From assembly GCA_964599895.1 (NCBI GenBank), contig CAZRHT010000081.1:1-9069 (forward strand): a stretch of DNA of 9,069 nucleotides, in the 5' to 3' direction. This stretch comes from UM-FILTER-49-7 sp964599895 (GTDB taxonomy: Bacteria > Acidobacteriota > Holophagae > Thermotomaculales > Thermotomaculaceae). Positions 1 to 5,472 of the stretch are shown here, one piece after another (position 1 is the stretch's first letter; each line of letters begins with the position of its first letter). The notes under the pieces are model-generated. The model saw only the letters and a list, made by a program, of their open reading frames with translations. It was not told the DNA's origin and did no database searches. The translations under genes and the position numbers were made by a program.

Positions 1-1571
1 TTCAGCATAACCTCGACCCGGACAACGCAGAAAATCCCGATGAACTTATCGTCTACGGCGGCACCGGCCGGGCTGCCCGGAACTGGGATTGCTTTGACGC
101 AATTTTGAAAGCGCTGAAAAACCTGGAACCGGACGAAACCCTGCTGGTTCAGTCGGGTAAACCCGTTGGTGTAGCAAAAACACACGAAGATGCCCCCCGT
201 GTCCTAATCGCCAACTCCAACCTTGTGGGACACTGGGCCAACTGGGACTATTTCAATGAACTGGAGAAGAAAGGTCTCATCATGTATGGTCAGATGACAG
301 CAGGGAGCTGGATTTACATCGGTACCCAGGGTATTCTCCAGGGTACTTACGAAACCCTTGCGGAACTGGCCCGTCAGAACTTTGGTAGTGATCTGTCCGG
401 CACATTCACCCTCACTGCCGGACTCGGCGGCATGGGTGGCGCCCAGCCTCTGGCTGTCACTTTCAACGGAGGAGCCACACTTGTGGTGGAAGTGGACCCT
501 CACCGGATTCAAAGACGTCTGGAGACAGCATATCTCGACGAAATGGAAACAGATCTTGACCGTGCTCTGGAGAAAGTGCTGAAAGCCAGAGAAGAAAAAC
601 GGGCGCTTTCCGTGGGCCTTCTCGGCAACGCCGCCGATATCTACCCGGAACTCCTTCGCCGGGGCATCATCCCCGATGTCGTCACTGACCAGACATCTGC
701 CCACGATGAACTCAATGGTTACGTTCCTGCGGGCATCCCCTTCGAAGACGCATTGCAACTTCGTAAAAGCGATCCTGAAACATACAAGAAAATGTCATTT
801 GCATCCATGGTCAAACACTGCGACGCCATGGTCAAGTTCCAGGAAAAAGGTGCCGTCGTCTTTGACTACGGCAACAACCTCAGAGGTCAGGCACTGGCCT
901 CCGGGCTGGAGAATGCCTTCGCCTTCCCGGGCTTCGTCCCCGCCTACATCCGGCCCCTGTTTTGCGAAGGGAAAGGCCCGTTCCGTTGGGTAGCACTCTC
1001 CGGCGACCCGGAAGACATCTACACCACCGACCGGGAACTCAAAAAGCTCTTCCCGGAAAATAAAGCGCTGCACCGCTGGCTGGACATGGCACAGAAAAAA
1101 GTGAAATTTCAGGGCCTCCCCTCCCGGATCTGCTGGCTCGGCTACGGAGAACGGGACAAGGCCGGACTCCTGTTCAACGAACTGGTAAAAAGCGGCAAGA
1201 TCAAAGCACCCATCGTCATTGGCCGGGACCACCTCGATTGCGGTTCCGTTGCATCCCCCAATCGGGAGACCGAAGCCATGAAAGACGGCTCCGACGCCAT
1301 TGCCGACTGGCCGGTACTCAACGCCCTGCTGAACGCCGTTTCCGGTGCCACCTGGGTGAGCTACCACCATGGCGGCGGAGTGGGCATCGGCTACTCGCTC
1401 CACGCGGGACAGGTCATTGTGGCAGATGGCACCGACGAAGCCGCAGCACGGCTGAAGCGGGTGCTTACCAATGATCCGCTGACAGGCGTCTTTCGCCATG
1501 TCGATGCCGGTTATGACGAAGCCATTGATGTGGCCAGGAAGAAAGGCTGCAAGATTCCGATGATGGAATAG
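1..1571 (+). CDS. hutU: Urocanate hydratase (urocanase), 5'-truncated by the window edge
   Basis: Cytoplasmic enzyme of histidine catabolism that hydrates urocanate to 4-imidazolone-5-propionate, using tightly bound NAD+ as an electrophile (known for the family, EC 4.2.1.49). The reading frame is open from base 3 to the TAG at 1569-1571, giving 522 visible residues. The family is usually about 550-560 residues, so roughly 30-40 N-terminal residues lie outside the window. Visible hallmarks are an N-terminal YGGTGRAARNW segment (54-86), the glycine-rich GLGGMGGAQP nucleotide-binding segment (420-449), the urocanase signature FQGLPSRICW (1107-1136), and the essential cysteine in DHLDCGSV (codon 1239-1241) followed by SPNRETEAMKDGSDAI. 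A TTG at 105 could be read as a start, but the conserved sequence continues upstream of it, so it is internal. A strong terminator follows 50 bases after the stop, so this is the last gene of its transcription unit. Any other hut genes would be upstream and are not visible. Confidence 0.97.
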   Translation, partial: QHNLDPDNAENPDELIVYGGTGRAARNWDCFDAILKALKNLEPDETLLVQSGKPVGVAKTHEDAPRVLIANSNLVGHWANWDYFNELEKKGLIMYGQMTAGSWIYIGTQGILQGTYETLAELARQNFGSDLSGTFTLTAGLGGMGGAQPLAVTFNGGATLVVEVDPHRIQRRLETAYLDEMETDLDRALEKVLKAREEKRALSVGLLGNAADIYPELLRRGIIPDVVTDQTSAHDELNGYVPAGIPFEDALQLRKSDPETYKKMSFASMVKHCDAMVKFQEKGAVVFDYGNNLRGQALASGLENAFAFPGFVPAYIRPLFCEGKGPFRWVALSGDPEDIYTTDRELKKLFPENKALHRWLDMAQKKVKFQGLPSRICWLGYGERDKAGLLFNELVKSGKIKAPIVIGRDHLDCGSVASPNRETEAMKDGSDAIADWPVLNALLNAVSGATWVSYHHGGGVGIGYSLHAGQVIVADGTDEAAARLKRVLTNDPLTGVFRHVDAGYDEAIDVARKKGCKIPMME

Positions 1572-1592
1572 AGCACAAAACGCTCAAAACAA

Positions 1593-1616
1593 GCGTACGT
1601 GCGTGTGCAAGTGAAG
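1593..1616 (+). repeat. Degenerate GTG-rich tract between hutU stop and terminator
   Basis: A short tract made of CGTACGTG-CGTGTG-CAAGTG-like steps, with a rough 6-base rhythm, lies between the hutU stop codon and its terminator. A longer tract of similar composition follows the 3' end of the minus-strand cupin gene, read on that gene's own coding strand. Meaning unknown; it may only be low-complexity drift. Confidence 0.3.
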
Positions 1617-1620
1617 AAGA

Positions 1621-1646
1621 AAGGGCCGCAATCGCGGCCCTTTTTT
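1621..1646 (+). terminator. Intrinsic terminator after hutU
   Basis: A perfect 9-bp stem, AAGGGCCGC (1621-1629) with GCGGCCCTT (1634-1642), has a 4-base AATC loop and six T residues at 1641-1646. An A-rich stretch precedes it, so it might work in both directions. It is almost the same as the terminator after the first lipoprotein gene. Confidence 0.92.
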
Positions 1647-1749
1647 GGTGCTCTACATCTCGTTCTTTCGACCTGCATGAGGCGCACAATTTTCACCTCC
1701 AAATATTCCGCAAAATATAGCTTACCGTTCTATTTTTGTACTTTATCCA

Positions 1750-1778
1750 TTGAAATATGGTAAACTATCTAGTATCGT
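1750..1778 (+). promoter_or_regulatory. Putative promoter and conserved leader element of the first propeller lipoprotein gene
   Basis: TTGAAA (1750-1755) and TATCGT (1773-1778) are 17 bases apart, each matching 4 or 5 of 6 consensus bases. The first part belongs to TTGAAATATGGTAAA, shared with one change (A to G) at 3262-3276 before the paralogous gene. The -10 box is not conserved in the second copy. An alternative -10 is TAAACT at 1761-1766, inside the conserved element. The 1572-1795 intergenic stretch otherwise holds only the hutU terminator and unassigned AT-rich sequence. Confidence 0.4.
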
Positions 1779-1786
1779 TAATTGCT

Positions 1787-1792
1787 GGAGGG
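1787..1792 (+). promoter_or_regulatory. Ribosome binding site fixing the start at 1796
   Basis: GGAGGG lies a few bases before the ATG at 1796. The upstream in-frame ATG at 1757 has no such site, and using it would put 13 polar-containing residues before a normal signal peptide. Confidence 0.75.
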
Positions 1793-1795
1793 CGT

Positions 1796-3082
1796 ATGAG
1801 AAAACTATTTTTAGTGTTCGCAGTTTCTATCGTACTGATTATGGCACAATTTTCCTGCTCATCCGGGAATAATGTAAACACAGGCCCGTCGCCGAGCGAT
1901 AATCCCGGGACAGGCAACACAGGCTATACTGGTCCCACCTGGTACACGGATTTGCCTGCTGCGCCTTCACCTGACTGGCGTTTCCCAGCTCTCAGCGTTA
2001 CACGTAATCTAATCGAAACCGACAGTTACTATGCCATTATAATCTCCACATATGACCCACTGAAAAGCACAATGCTGACCATCGAAAAGGGCACCGGCAA
2101 GACCAGCACTATCAGTATCGATGGATACTATGTAACCGGGATGACAGAGGACCCGGACGGCAATCTGCTGACCTTCAATCAAACAGGTCTGACACAGCCT
2201 TATACAGGTAACATTACAGTCTTTTCCTCAGCGGGGGGAAAATTGAAAGAAGTGGTGCATCCTGATGTGAAGATGAGCAATGCATTTGCCACTTGCGATG
2301 ATGGAGTAGTGTTTACATACTGGAAATCGGATAACACACCAGTTCTCGCCAAGACAGATTTTGACGGCAACATCGTGTGGGAAAAACAGTACGCAAACGA
2401 ACTGGACTCCAGTCTCACTGGAACAGAATATATTACTCCCTGGAGTATCTGTGCCATTCGGAAAGATGTGGACGGGAACCTCATCGTTGCACAGAGCATT
2501 CAAAAATATGGTTCATCTGAACCGGAACAGAAGGATGTCGGATATGCCGTATACATGGTTACCCCTGCGGGGGACCTGGTCTGGAGCAAAGCACACTACG
2601 AGGGAATAAGTGACTGGCAGGACAGTGCTCATGCAGTAGACATGGTGGTTTTGCGGGACGGCACCATTGTGGTTGAATGGCACCTGGGATACTCTGAGCC
2701 AGGCGGCTCCATGTACATTCTTGACTATCTCGACAACAAGGGCGATTCCATTCGCCAGCTGCATGCATTTGACCGTTCGGGAGCAGGCAGCATGTGTCTG
2801 AGTGCGGACCAGAAAGTCATCTATGTCTGCCGCGCACCCGATTACGGGGGGAATGCTGACAAAACTATCATGTACAAATTCGACCTGGATGGAACAGAGA
2901 TCTGGAACCAGTCCTATTACGATGACTTAACTGACAGGCCTTATCCAATTGACGTCTATCTCTGTTCAGACGGTGGATTCCTGATCCCAGCAACAGTGTC
3001 CACAGGCAGTGCCAATCTGATAAGAGTCATCTTCATCAAGACAGATGCCAACGGGAATCAGACTAGTAATCCGGACATTTAA
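1796..3082 (+). CDS. Beta-propeller-like lipoprotein, copy 1 (function unknown)
   Basis: Predicted 428-residue exported lipoprotein. Residues 1-20 form a signal peptide (MRK, then a hydrophobic run) ending at QFS-Cys21; glutamine at -3 is unusual for a lipobox. Residues 22-60 are a Gly/Pro/Ser/Asn/Thr-rich linker. From about residue 65 to 425 I count seven units of roughly 45-55 residues, each with a DG-type turn, a hydrophobic strand, a D-x-x-G turn and often a W strand: DGNIVWEKQY (190-199), GDLVWSKAHY (259-268), DGTEIWNQSYY (365-375), DGGFLI (392-397) and a closing IFIKTDANGNQ (412-422). This layout is typical of seven-bladed propellers of PQQ/WD-like type. The last unit lacks its W strand, and TWYTDL (48-53) could supply it by closing the ring. 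Serine at +2 after the cysteine would favour the outer membrane by the E. coli rule. The next gene is a paralogue with its own leader, and a terminator follows this one. No catalytic motif is visible and the function is unknown. Confidence 0.88.
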   Translation: MRKLFLVFAVSIVLIMAQFSCSSGNNVNTGPSPSDNPGTGNTGYTGPTWYTDLPAAPSPDWRFPALSVTRNLIETDSYYAIIISTYDPLKSTMLTIEKGTGKTSTISIDGYYVTGMTEDPDGNLLTFNQTGLTQPYTGNITVFSSAGGKLKEVVHPDVKMSNAFATCDDGVVFTYWKSDNTPVLAKTDFDGNIVWEKQYANELDSSLTGTEYITPWSICAIRKDVDGNLIVAQSIQKYGSSEPEQKDVGYAVYMVTPAGDLVWSKAHYEGISDWQDSAHAVDMVVLRDGTIVVEWHLGYSEPGGSMYILDYLDNKGDSIRQLHAFDRSGAGSMCLSADQKVIYVCRAPDYGGNADKTIMYKFDLDGTEIWNQSYYDDLTDRPYPIDVYLCSDGGFLIPATVSTGSANLIRVIFIKTDANGNQTSNPDI

Positions 3083-3130
3083 GTAGAAAAAGTGTTCGCT
3101 GTTCTGAAAGAAAAACTTGAGACAAAGAAA

Positions 3131-3156
3131 AGTGCCGCAATCGCGGCCCTTTTTTT
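3131..3156 (+). terminator. Intrinsic terminator after propeller lipoprotein copy 1
   Basis: An 8-position stem with one internal mismatch, AGTGCCGC (3131-3138) with GCGGCCCT (3143-3150), has an AATC loop and a run of seven T (3150-3156). The core GCCGCAATCGCGGCCC and the T-run match the hutU terminator exactly. Confidence 0.88.
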
Positions 3157-3261
3157 GCTGACTCTCACTACGTCTCCATCCACTCACCGGAGGTTTCTGT
3201 CATACAGAATACATTCCTCACAGAAAGATTTTTTTGTCGGATTTTTTCTTATAGCCTTCTG

Positions 3262-3276
3262 TTGAAATGTGGTAAA
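3262..3276 (+). promoter_or_regulatory. Conserved leader element of propeller lipoprotein copy 2 (probable promoter part)
   Basis: TTGAAATGTGGTAAA matches the element before copy 1 in 14 of 15 bases and sits at a similar distance from the start codon (34 versus 31 bases). Surrounding leader sequence has diverged much more, which points to a selected function such as a -35 box or a regulator site. I see no convincing -10 at 17 bases from TTGAAA here. TAAATT (3273-3278) inside and just past the element is the other candidate -10. Confidence 0.4.
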
Positions 3277-3284
3277 TTTTTTCT

Positions 3285-3297
3285 GTTTGGGTCAAAC
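3285..3297 (+). promoter_or_regulatory. Small hairpin just before the ribosome binding site of copy 2
   Basis: GTTTG-GGT-CAAAC forms a perfect 5-bp stem with a 3-base loop, ending four bases before GGAGG (3302-3306). It is absent from the copy 1 leader. It could be a small operator or a translation-modulating hairpin, or chance. Confidence 0.25.
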
Positions 3298-3301
3298 ATT
3301 T

Positions 3302-3306
3302 GGAGG
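3302..3306 (+). promoter_or_regulatory. Ribosome binding site fixing the start at 3311
   Basis: GGAGG with a 4-base spacer (TAAC) precedes ATG 3311. This supports the same MRKL start as in copy 1, over an upstream in-frame GTG at 3269 that has no binding site. Confidence 0.8.
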
Positions 3307-3310
3307 TAAC

Positions 3311-4609
3311 ATGAGAAAACTACTGTTCGTGTTTGTGTCTATTATTCTGATCAGCATAGTGCAAATCTCCTGCTCGTCCGGAGGCAGTGCAACAGGTACG
3401 CAACCGGGTGACAACACGGGTTCGGGCTCCGGGACGGGCGCCACAACATCCGCATGGTCCACGGAACTTTCTGCCGGACCGTCAGCAGACGGCTACTACT
3501 TCCCACCTCTGAGCGTCACACAGAATATAATCGAAACTGAAAACGCCTACATCACCGTTGTGTCCACAGATAGCCCACTGAAAAGCACAATTGTGAACAT
3601 TGCCAAGGACACCGGAACAATCAAAACCATCAGTATTGATGGATCCTACATAACCGGCTTGACACAGGATCCGGACGGTAATCTGCTGACCCTAAATCAA
3701 ACCGGAATGCTCCCATCCTACAGCGGAAGCCTAACCGTCTTTTCCTCTGCCGGCGAAAAGTTGAAAGAAACTGTACATCCTGATGTGATCATGGGTGACG
3801 CACTGGCCACATGCGATGATGGCGTGGTGTTTGCCTACCGGAAATCGGATGGTACACCGGTTCTGGCCAAGACAGATTTTGATGGCAACATCCTCTGGGA
3901 AAAACAGTACGCAAACGAATTGGACTCCGGCTTGACTGGAAACGAATACATTTCTCCCGGTGGAATTACCACAATTCGCAGAGACGTGGACGGCAACCTT
4001 GTCGTTGAACAGAATATTCAGAAACTTAATGCACCGGAAACCGATCCGTCCAATATTGGATATGCTATTTACAAGGTCACTACCGCTGGAGAGTTGATCT
4101 GGTCCAGGGCAGATTACGTGGCAGCCTCTTCGTGGAGTGAAGGAGCATCTTCTAAAAATATGACGACGTTACAGGATGACTCAATTATTGTCGAATACTC
4201 CACCTGGGGAAACTCTCCCGGAACTACTCTCAAAATTCAATACCTGGATAATCAAGGTGATCCCATCGATACAATCTTTTCAAACGCCAATTCAGGGGCA
4301 GGAACTATTTCCCTGAGTACAGATCAGAAACTTCTTTATGCGACCCGGGAGCATGACTTTGAAACATCTACAAACAAGACTGTCATGCACAAACTTGATC
4401 TGGACGGAACTGAAATCTGGAAGCGGACCTATTATGAACTGTCCGGCGACGACGCGGATGGAACTCCTTATCCGGTTGCCATCCATCCCTGTTCGGATGG
4501 TGGATTCCTTATTTCGGCGACACTCTCTACCGATACCGCCAACACAGTGAAAATCATCTTCATCAAGACAGACGCTCAGGGCAACCAGCAGAACAATCTG
4601 GATCTATAA
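3311..4609 (+). CDS. Beta-propeller-like lipoprotein, copy 2 (function unknown)
   Basis: Predicted 432-residue lipoprotein, paralogous over its full length to the preceding gene product. The signal peptide runs MRKLLFVFVSIIL to QIS-Cys21, with the same odd glutamine at -3 as copy 1. The linker after the cysteine is richer in Gly/Ser/Thr (TGSGSGTGATTS) and has diverged from copy 1. The propeller part keeps long near-identical blocks, such as VLAKTDFDGNI-WEKQYANELDS and the MHKLDLDGTEIWK and IFIKTDAQGNQ segments, with short insertions in unit 6 and the following loop (for example DDADGTP). As in copy 1, the closing unit lacks a W strand and AWSTEL after the linker could complete it. The surface-type linker varies while the blades are conserved, which suggests the fold rather than the tether is under selection. 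No intrinsic terminator is visible downstream. Function unknown; a binding or scaffold role is only a guess from the fold. Confidence 0.88.
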   Translation: MRKLLFVFVSIILISIVQISCSSGGSATGTQPGDNTGSGSGTGATTSAWSTELSAGPSADGYYFPPLSVTQNIIETENAYITVVSTDSPLKSTIVNIAKDTGTIKTISIDGSYITGLTQDPDGNLLTLNQTGMLPSYSGSLTVFSSAGEKLKETVHPDVIMGDALATCDDGVVFAYRKSDGTPVLAKTDFDGNILWEKQYANELDSGLTGNEYISPGGITTIRRDVDGNLVVEQNIQKLNAPETDPSNIGYAIYKVTTAGELIWSRADYVAASSWSEGASSKNMTTLQDDSIIVEYSTWGNSPGTTLKIQYLDNQGDPIDTIFSNANSGAGTISLSTDQKLLYATREHDFETSTNKTVMHKLDLDGTEIWKRTYYELSGDDADGTPYPVAIHPCSDGGFLISATLSTDTANTVKIIFIKTDAQGNQQNNLDL

Positions 4610-4634
4610 AAGTCCGAGCCTGGCAATCAGCCGC

Positions 4635-4670
4635 GATGAGTGATGTCGCACCTTCGGTACTGTGATGGGT
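4635..4670 (+). repeat. 36-base hairpin repeat, left copy
   Basis: Matches 5299-5334 in the same orientation at 31 of 36 positions. The centre is an imperfect hairpin, GCACC-TTC-GGTAC (4648-4660), bracketed by GATGAGTGA and GATGGGT. The two copies enclose the whole cupin gene with its upstream region. The family is not one I recognise; REP-like or small palindromic element is the nearest description. Confidence 0.65.
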
Positions 4671-4674
4671 TTGG

Positions 4675-4688
4675 CGGCTTTGCAGCCG
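4675..4688 (+). repeat. Short inverted repeat
   Basis: CGGCT-TTGC-AGCCG is a perfect 5-bp stem just after the left repeat copy. No T-run follows on the + strand, so it is not a typical terminator for the upstream lipoprotein gene. It may be part of a larger folded element together with the repeat. Confidence 0.35.
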
Positions 4689-4742
4689 TGAATAGTGGAT
4701 GGTTGAGAAAGACAGGGAATGACCAACACCCCGAGTTTTCTG

Positions 4743-4800
4743 CCTCCTACTCTGACTCTTACTCTCTCTACATGCTCACTCGCATGTTCACGCTCACACG
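4743..4800 (-). repeat. Degenerate GTG/GAG-rich tract downstream of the cupin gene
   Basis: Read on the minus strand, this is a run of CGTGTGAGCGTGAAC-, GCGAGTGAGC- and GAGAGTAAGAGT-like steps with a loose 6-base period. It begins about 18 bases past the cupin stop codon. The copies are too diverged for a proper tandem array. It fills part of the gene-free stretch 4610-4817, where I see no terminator for either converging gene. Confidence 0.4.
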
Positions 4801-4817
4801 TTTGGGCCTTGGCCAAT

Positions 4818-5177
4818 CTACCACTGTCTGACTTCGGTCATCACAAATGGAGCGTCTCCAATGGCTTCCACAGCATGTGAGGCCATGGGTGGAATCAGGA
4901 TGTGGTCGCCTGCTGTTGCCGTCCGTTCGCACCGGGCAATCTGGACTCGTGCCGTACCGGCAGCAACAATCCATTGAACAACTTCATCGTCCAGTTTGCG
5001 CCACGGCAATTGTCTGCCGGGCAACAGCGTAATCCGGGAAACCCGGGTGGACTTATTCAGTAAAATCAACTCTTCCCGGCAAATATCCGGTGTATTGCTT
5101 GCTGTTTCGGTCATGGATTCAACGGTCAGGGCCGCTGCCAGCTGTTCCAGTGTTGTTTCATGTTTCTGCATATACAT
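4818..5177 (-). CDS. Small cupin protein related to the type II mannose-6-phosphate isomerase cupin, metal ligands lost
   Basis: A 119-residue protein if translation starts at the ATG at 5177, which has AAGGAG (5188-5193) ten bases upstream. The frame stays open to an ATG at 5222, but that start has no evident binding site. The N-terminal 40 residues are probably helical (KHETTLEQLAAAL). The rest follows the cupin pattern of mannose-6-phosphate isomerase type II/GDP-mannose pyrophosphorylase C-termini: RITLLPGRQLP, then WIVAAGTARVQI, then GDHILIPPMASHAVEAIGDAP and a closing TEV. Family members usually carry a His-rich metal-binding motif before W-I-V; here that segment reads WRKLDDEVVQ with no histidine, while the late histidine (SHAVEA) remains. 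Catalysis by the usual metal centre is therefore unlikely. A ligand-sensing or structural role is inference. The gene lies alone, between direct repeats, with a palindrome upstream. Confidence 0.75.
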   Translation of the reverse strand: MYMQKHETTLEQLAAALTVESMTETASNTPDICREELILLNKSTRVSRITLLPGRQLPWRKLDDEVVQWIVAAGTARVQIARCERTATAGDHILIPPMASHAVEAIGDAPFVMTEVRQW

Positions 5178-5187
5178 TTTTTCGTGT

Positions 5188-5193
5188 CTCCTT
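5188..5193 (-). promoter_or_regulatory. Ribosome binding site choosing the cupin start at 5177
   Basis: AAGGAG on the minus strand lies 10 bases before ATG 5177, slightly long but the best site in the region. A second ATG two codons later (5171) is also possible. Confidence 0.5.
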
Positions 5194-5220
5194 GTTGTCT
5201 TAATATTACTCTTACTTTTC

Positions 5221-5250
5221 ATAGTGCCTATTCTGACCCGATCCGGTCAA
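5221..5250 (-). promoter_or_regulatory. Weak candidate promoter of the cupin gene
   Basis: On the minus strand TTGACC (5250-5245) and CACTAT (5226-5221) are 18 bases apart. The -35 is good and the -10 poor. The predicted transcript would start shortly upstream of the AAGGAG site, and the -35 overlaps a palindrome. Confidence 0.3.
5234..5249. promoter_or_regulatory. Putative operator palindrome upstream of the cupin gene
   Basis: TGACCCGATCCGGTCA is an inverted repeat, with TGACC/GGTCA arms around GATC and one mismatched pair. It overlaps the candidate -35 of the cupin gene, a position that suits a repressor. The regulator is unknown and none is encoded next to it. Confidence 0.4.
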
Positions 5251-5298
5251 CAAAATGTCGCCCACATGTAAGAAAGCCGTCAAATCGTGTAGATAAGT

Positions 5299-5334
5299 GA
5301 TGGGTGACGTCGCACCCTCGGTGCTGTCATGGGT
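5299..5334 (+). repeat. 36-base hairpin repeat, right copy
   Basis: Direct copy of 4635-4670 (31 of 36 positions). Here the central hairpin is perfect, GCACC-CTC-GGTGC (5312-5324), and is bracketed by two direct ATGGGTGA octamers (5300-5307 and 5329-5336). The rest of the gene-free stretch between the cupin start and the serine hydrolase stop (5335-5472) shows only a weak inverted repeat (GGAAAA/TTTTCC near 5380-5401) and no clear terminator. Confidence 0.65.
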
Positions 5335-5472
5335 GATGTGAAAATTGCAGATGAGTTCCAGTGGGACGAATTGTCATTATGGAAAAGGCCCTGCATTTTC
5401 CAGAGTCGGTTCGGACCCAGTCCCTTTCCTATAAACATTATTACATCGTGTTTTTTAATCGCCGCCTACGTG

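Noticed and set aside
105..107. TTG as the hutU start codon
   Set aside because: The conserved urocanase sequence (YGGTGRAARNW and preceding residues) continues in frame to the window edge, so the gene starts outside.
204..758. 184-residue open frame on the minus strand inside hutU
   Set aside because: Antisense to a highly conserved enzyme; translation is Cys/His-rich without recognisable domain structure and there is no ribosome binding site.
795..1499. 234-residue open frame on the minus strand inside hutU
   Set aside because: Long only because hutU codon bias keeps this frame open; no family motifs, and the sense strand is unambiguous urocanase.
1757..1795. Upstream in-frame ATG extension of the first propeller lipoprotein (and the GTG extension at 3269 of the second)
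   Set aside because: No ribosome binding site before either, and the extension would spoil a normal signal peptide. Both genes have GGAGG immediately before a shared MRKL start.
4675..4688. Terminator of the second propeller lipoprotein gene
   Set aside because: A 5-bp hairpin without a following T-run, 66 bases past the stop; too weak to call.
4743..4800. CRISPR or true tandem-repeat array
   Set aside because: No repeat unit is conserved and there are no spacers of regular length; it is only a degenerate low-complexity tract.
4996..5271. 91-residue + strand frame over the cupin gene and its upstream region
   Set aside because: Overlaps the cupin domain that has clear family motifs on the other strand. 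Its hydrophobic C-terminal end comes from AT-rich leader DNA.
4635..5334. Integron gene cassette with attC-like sites
   Set aside because: The repeats lack recognisable GTTRRRY core sites and no integrase is present; their hairpins are much smaller than attC.
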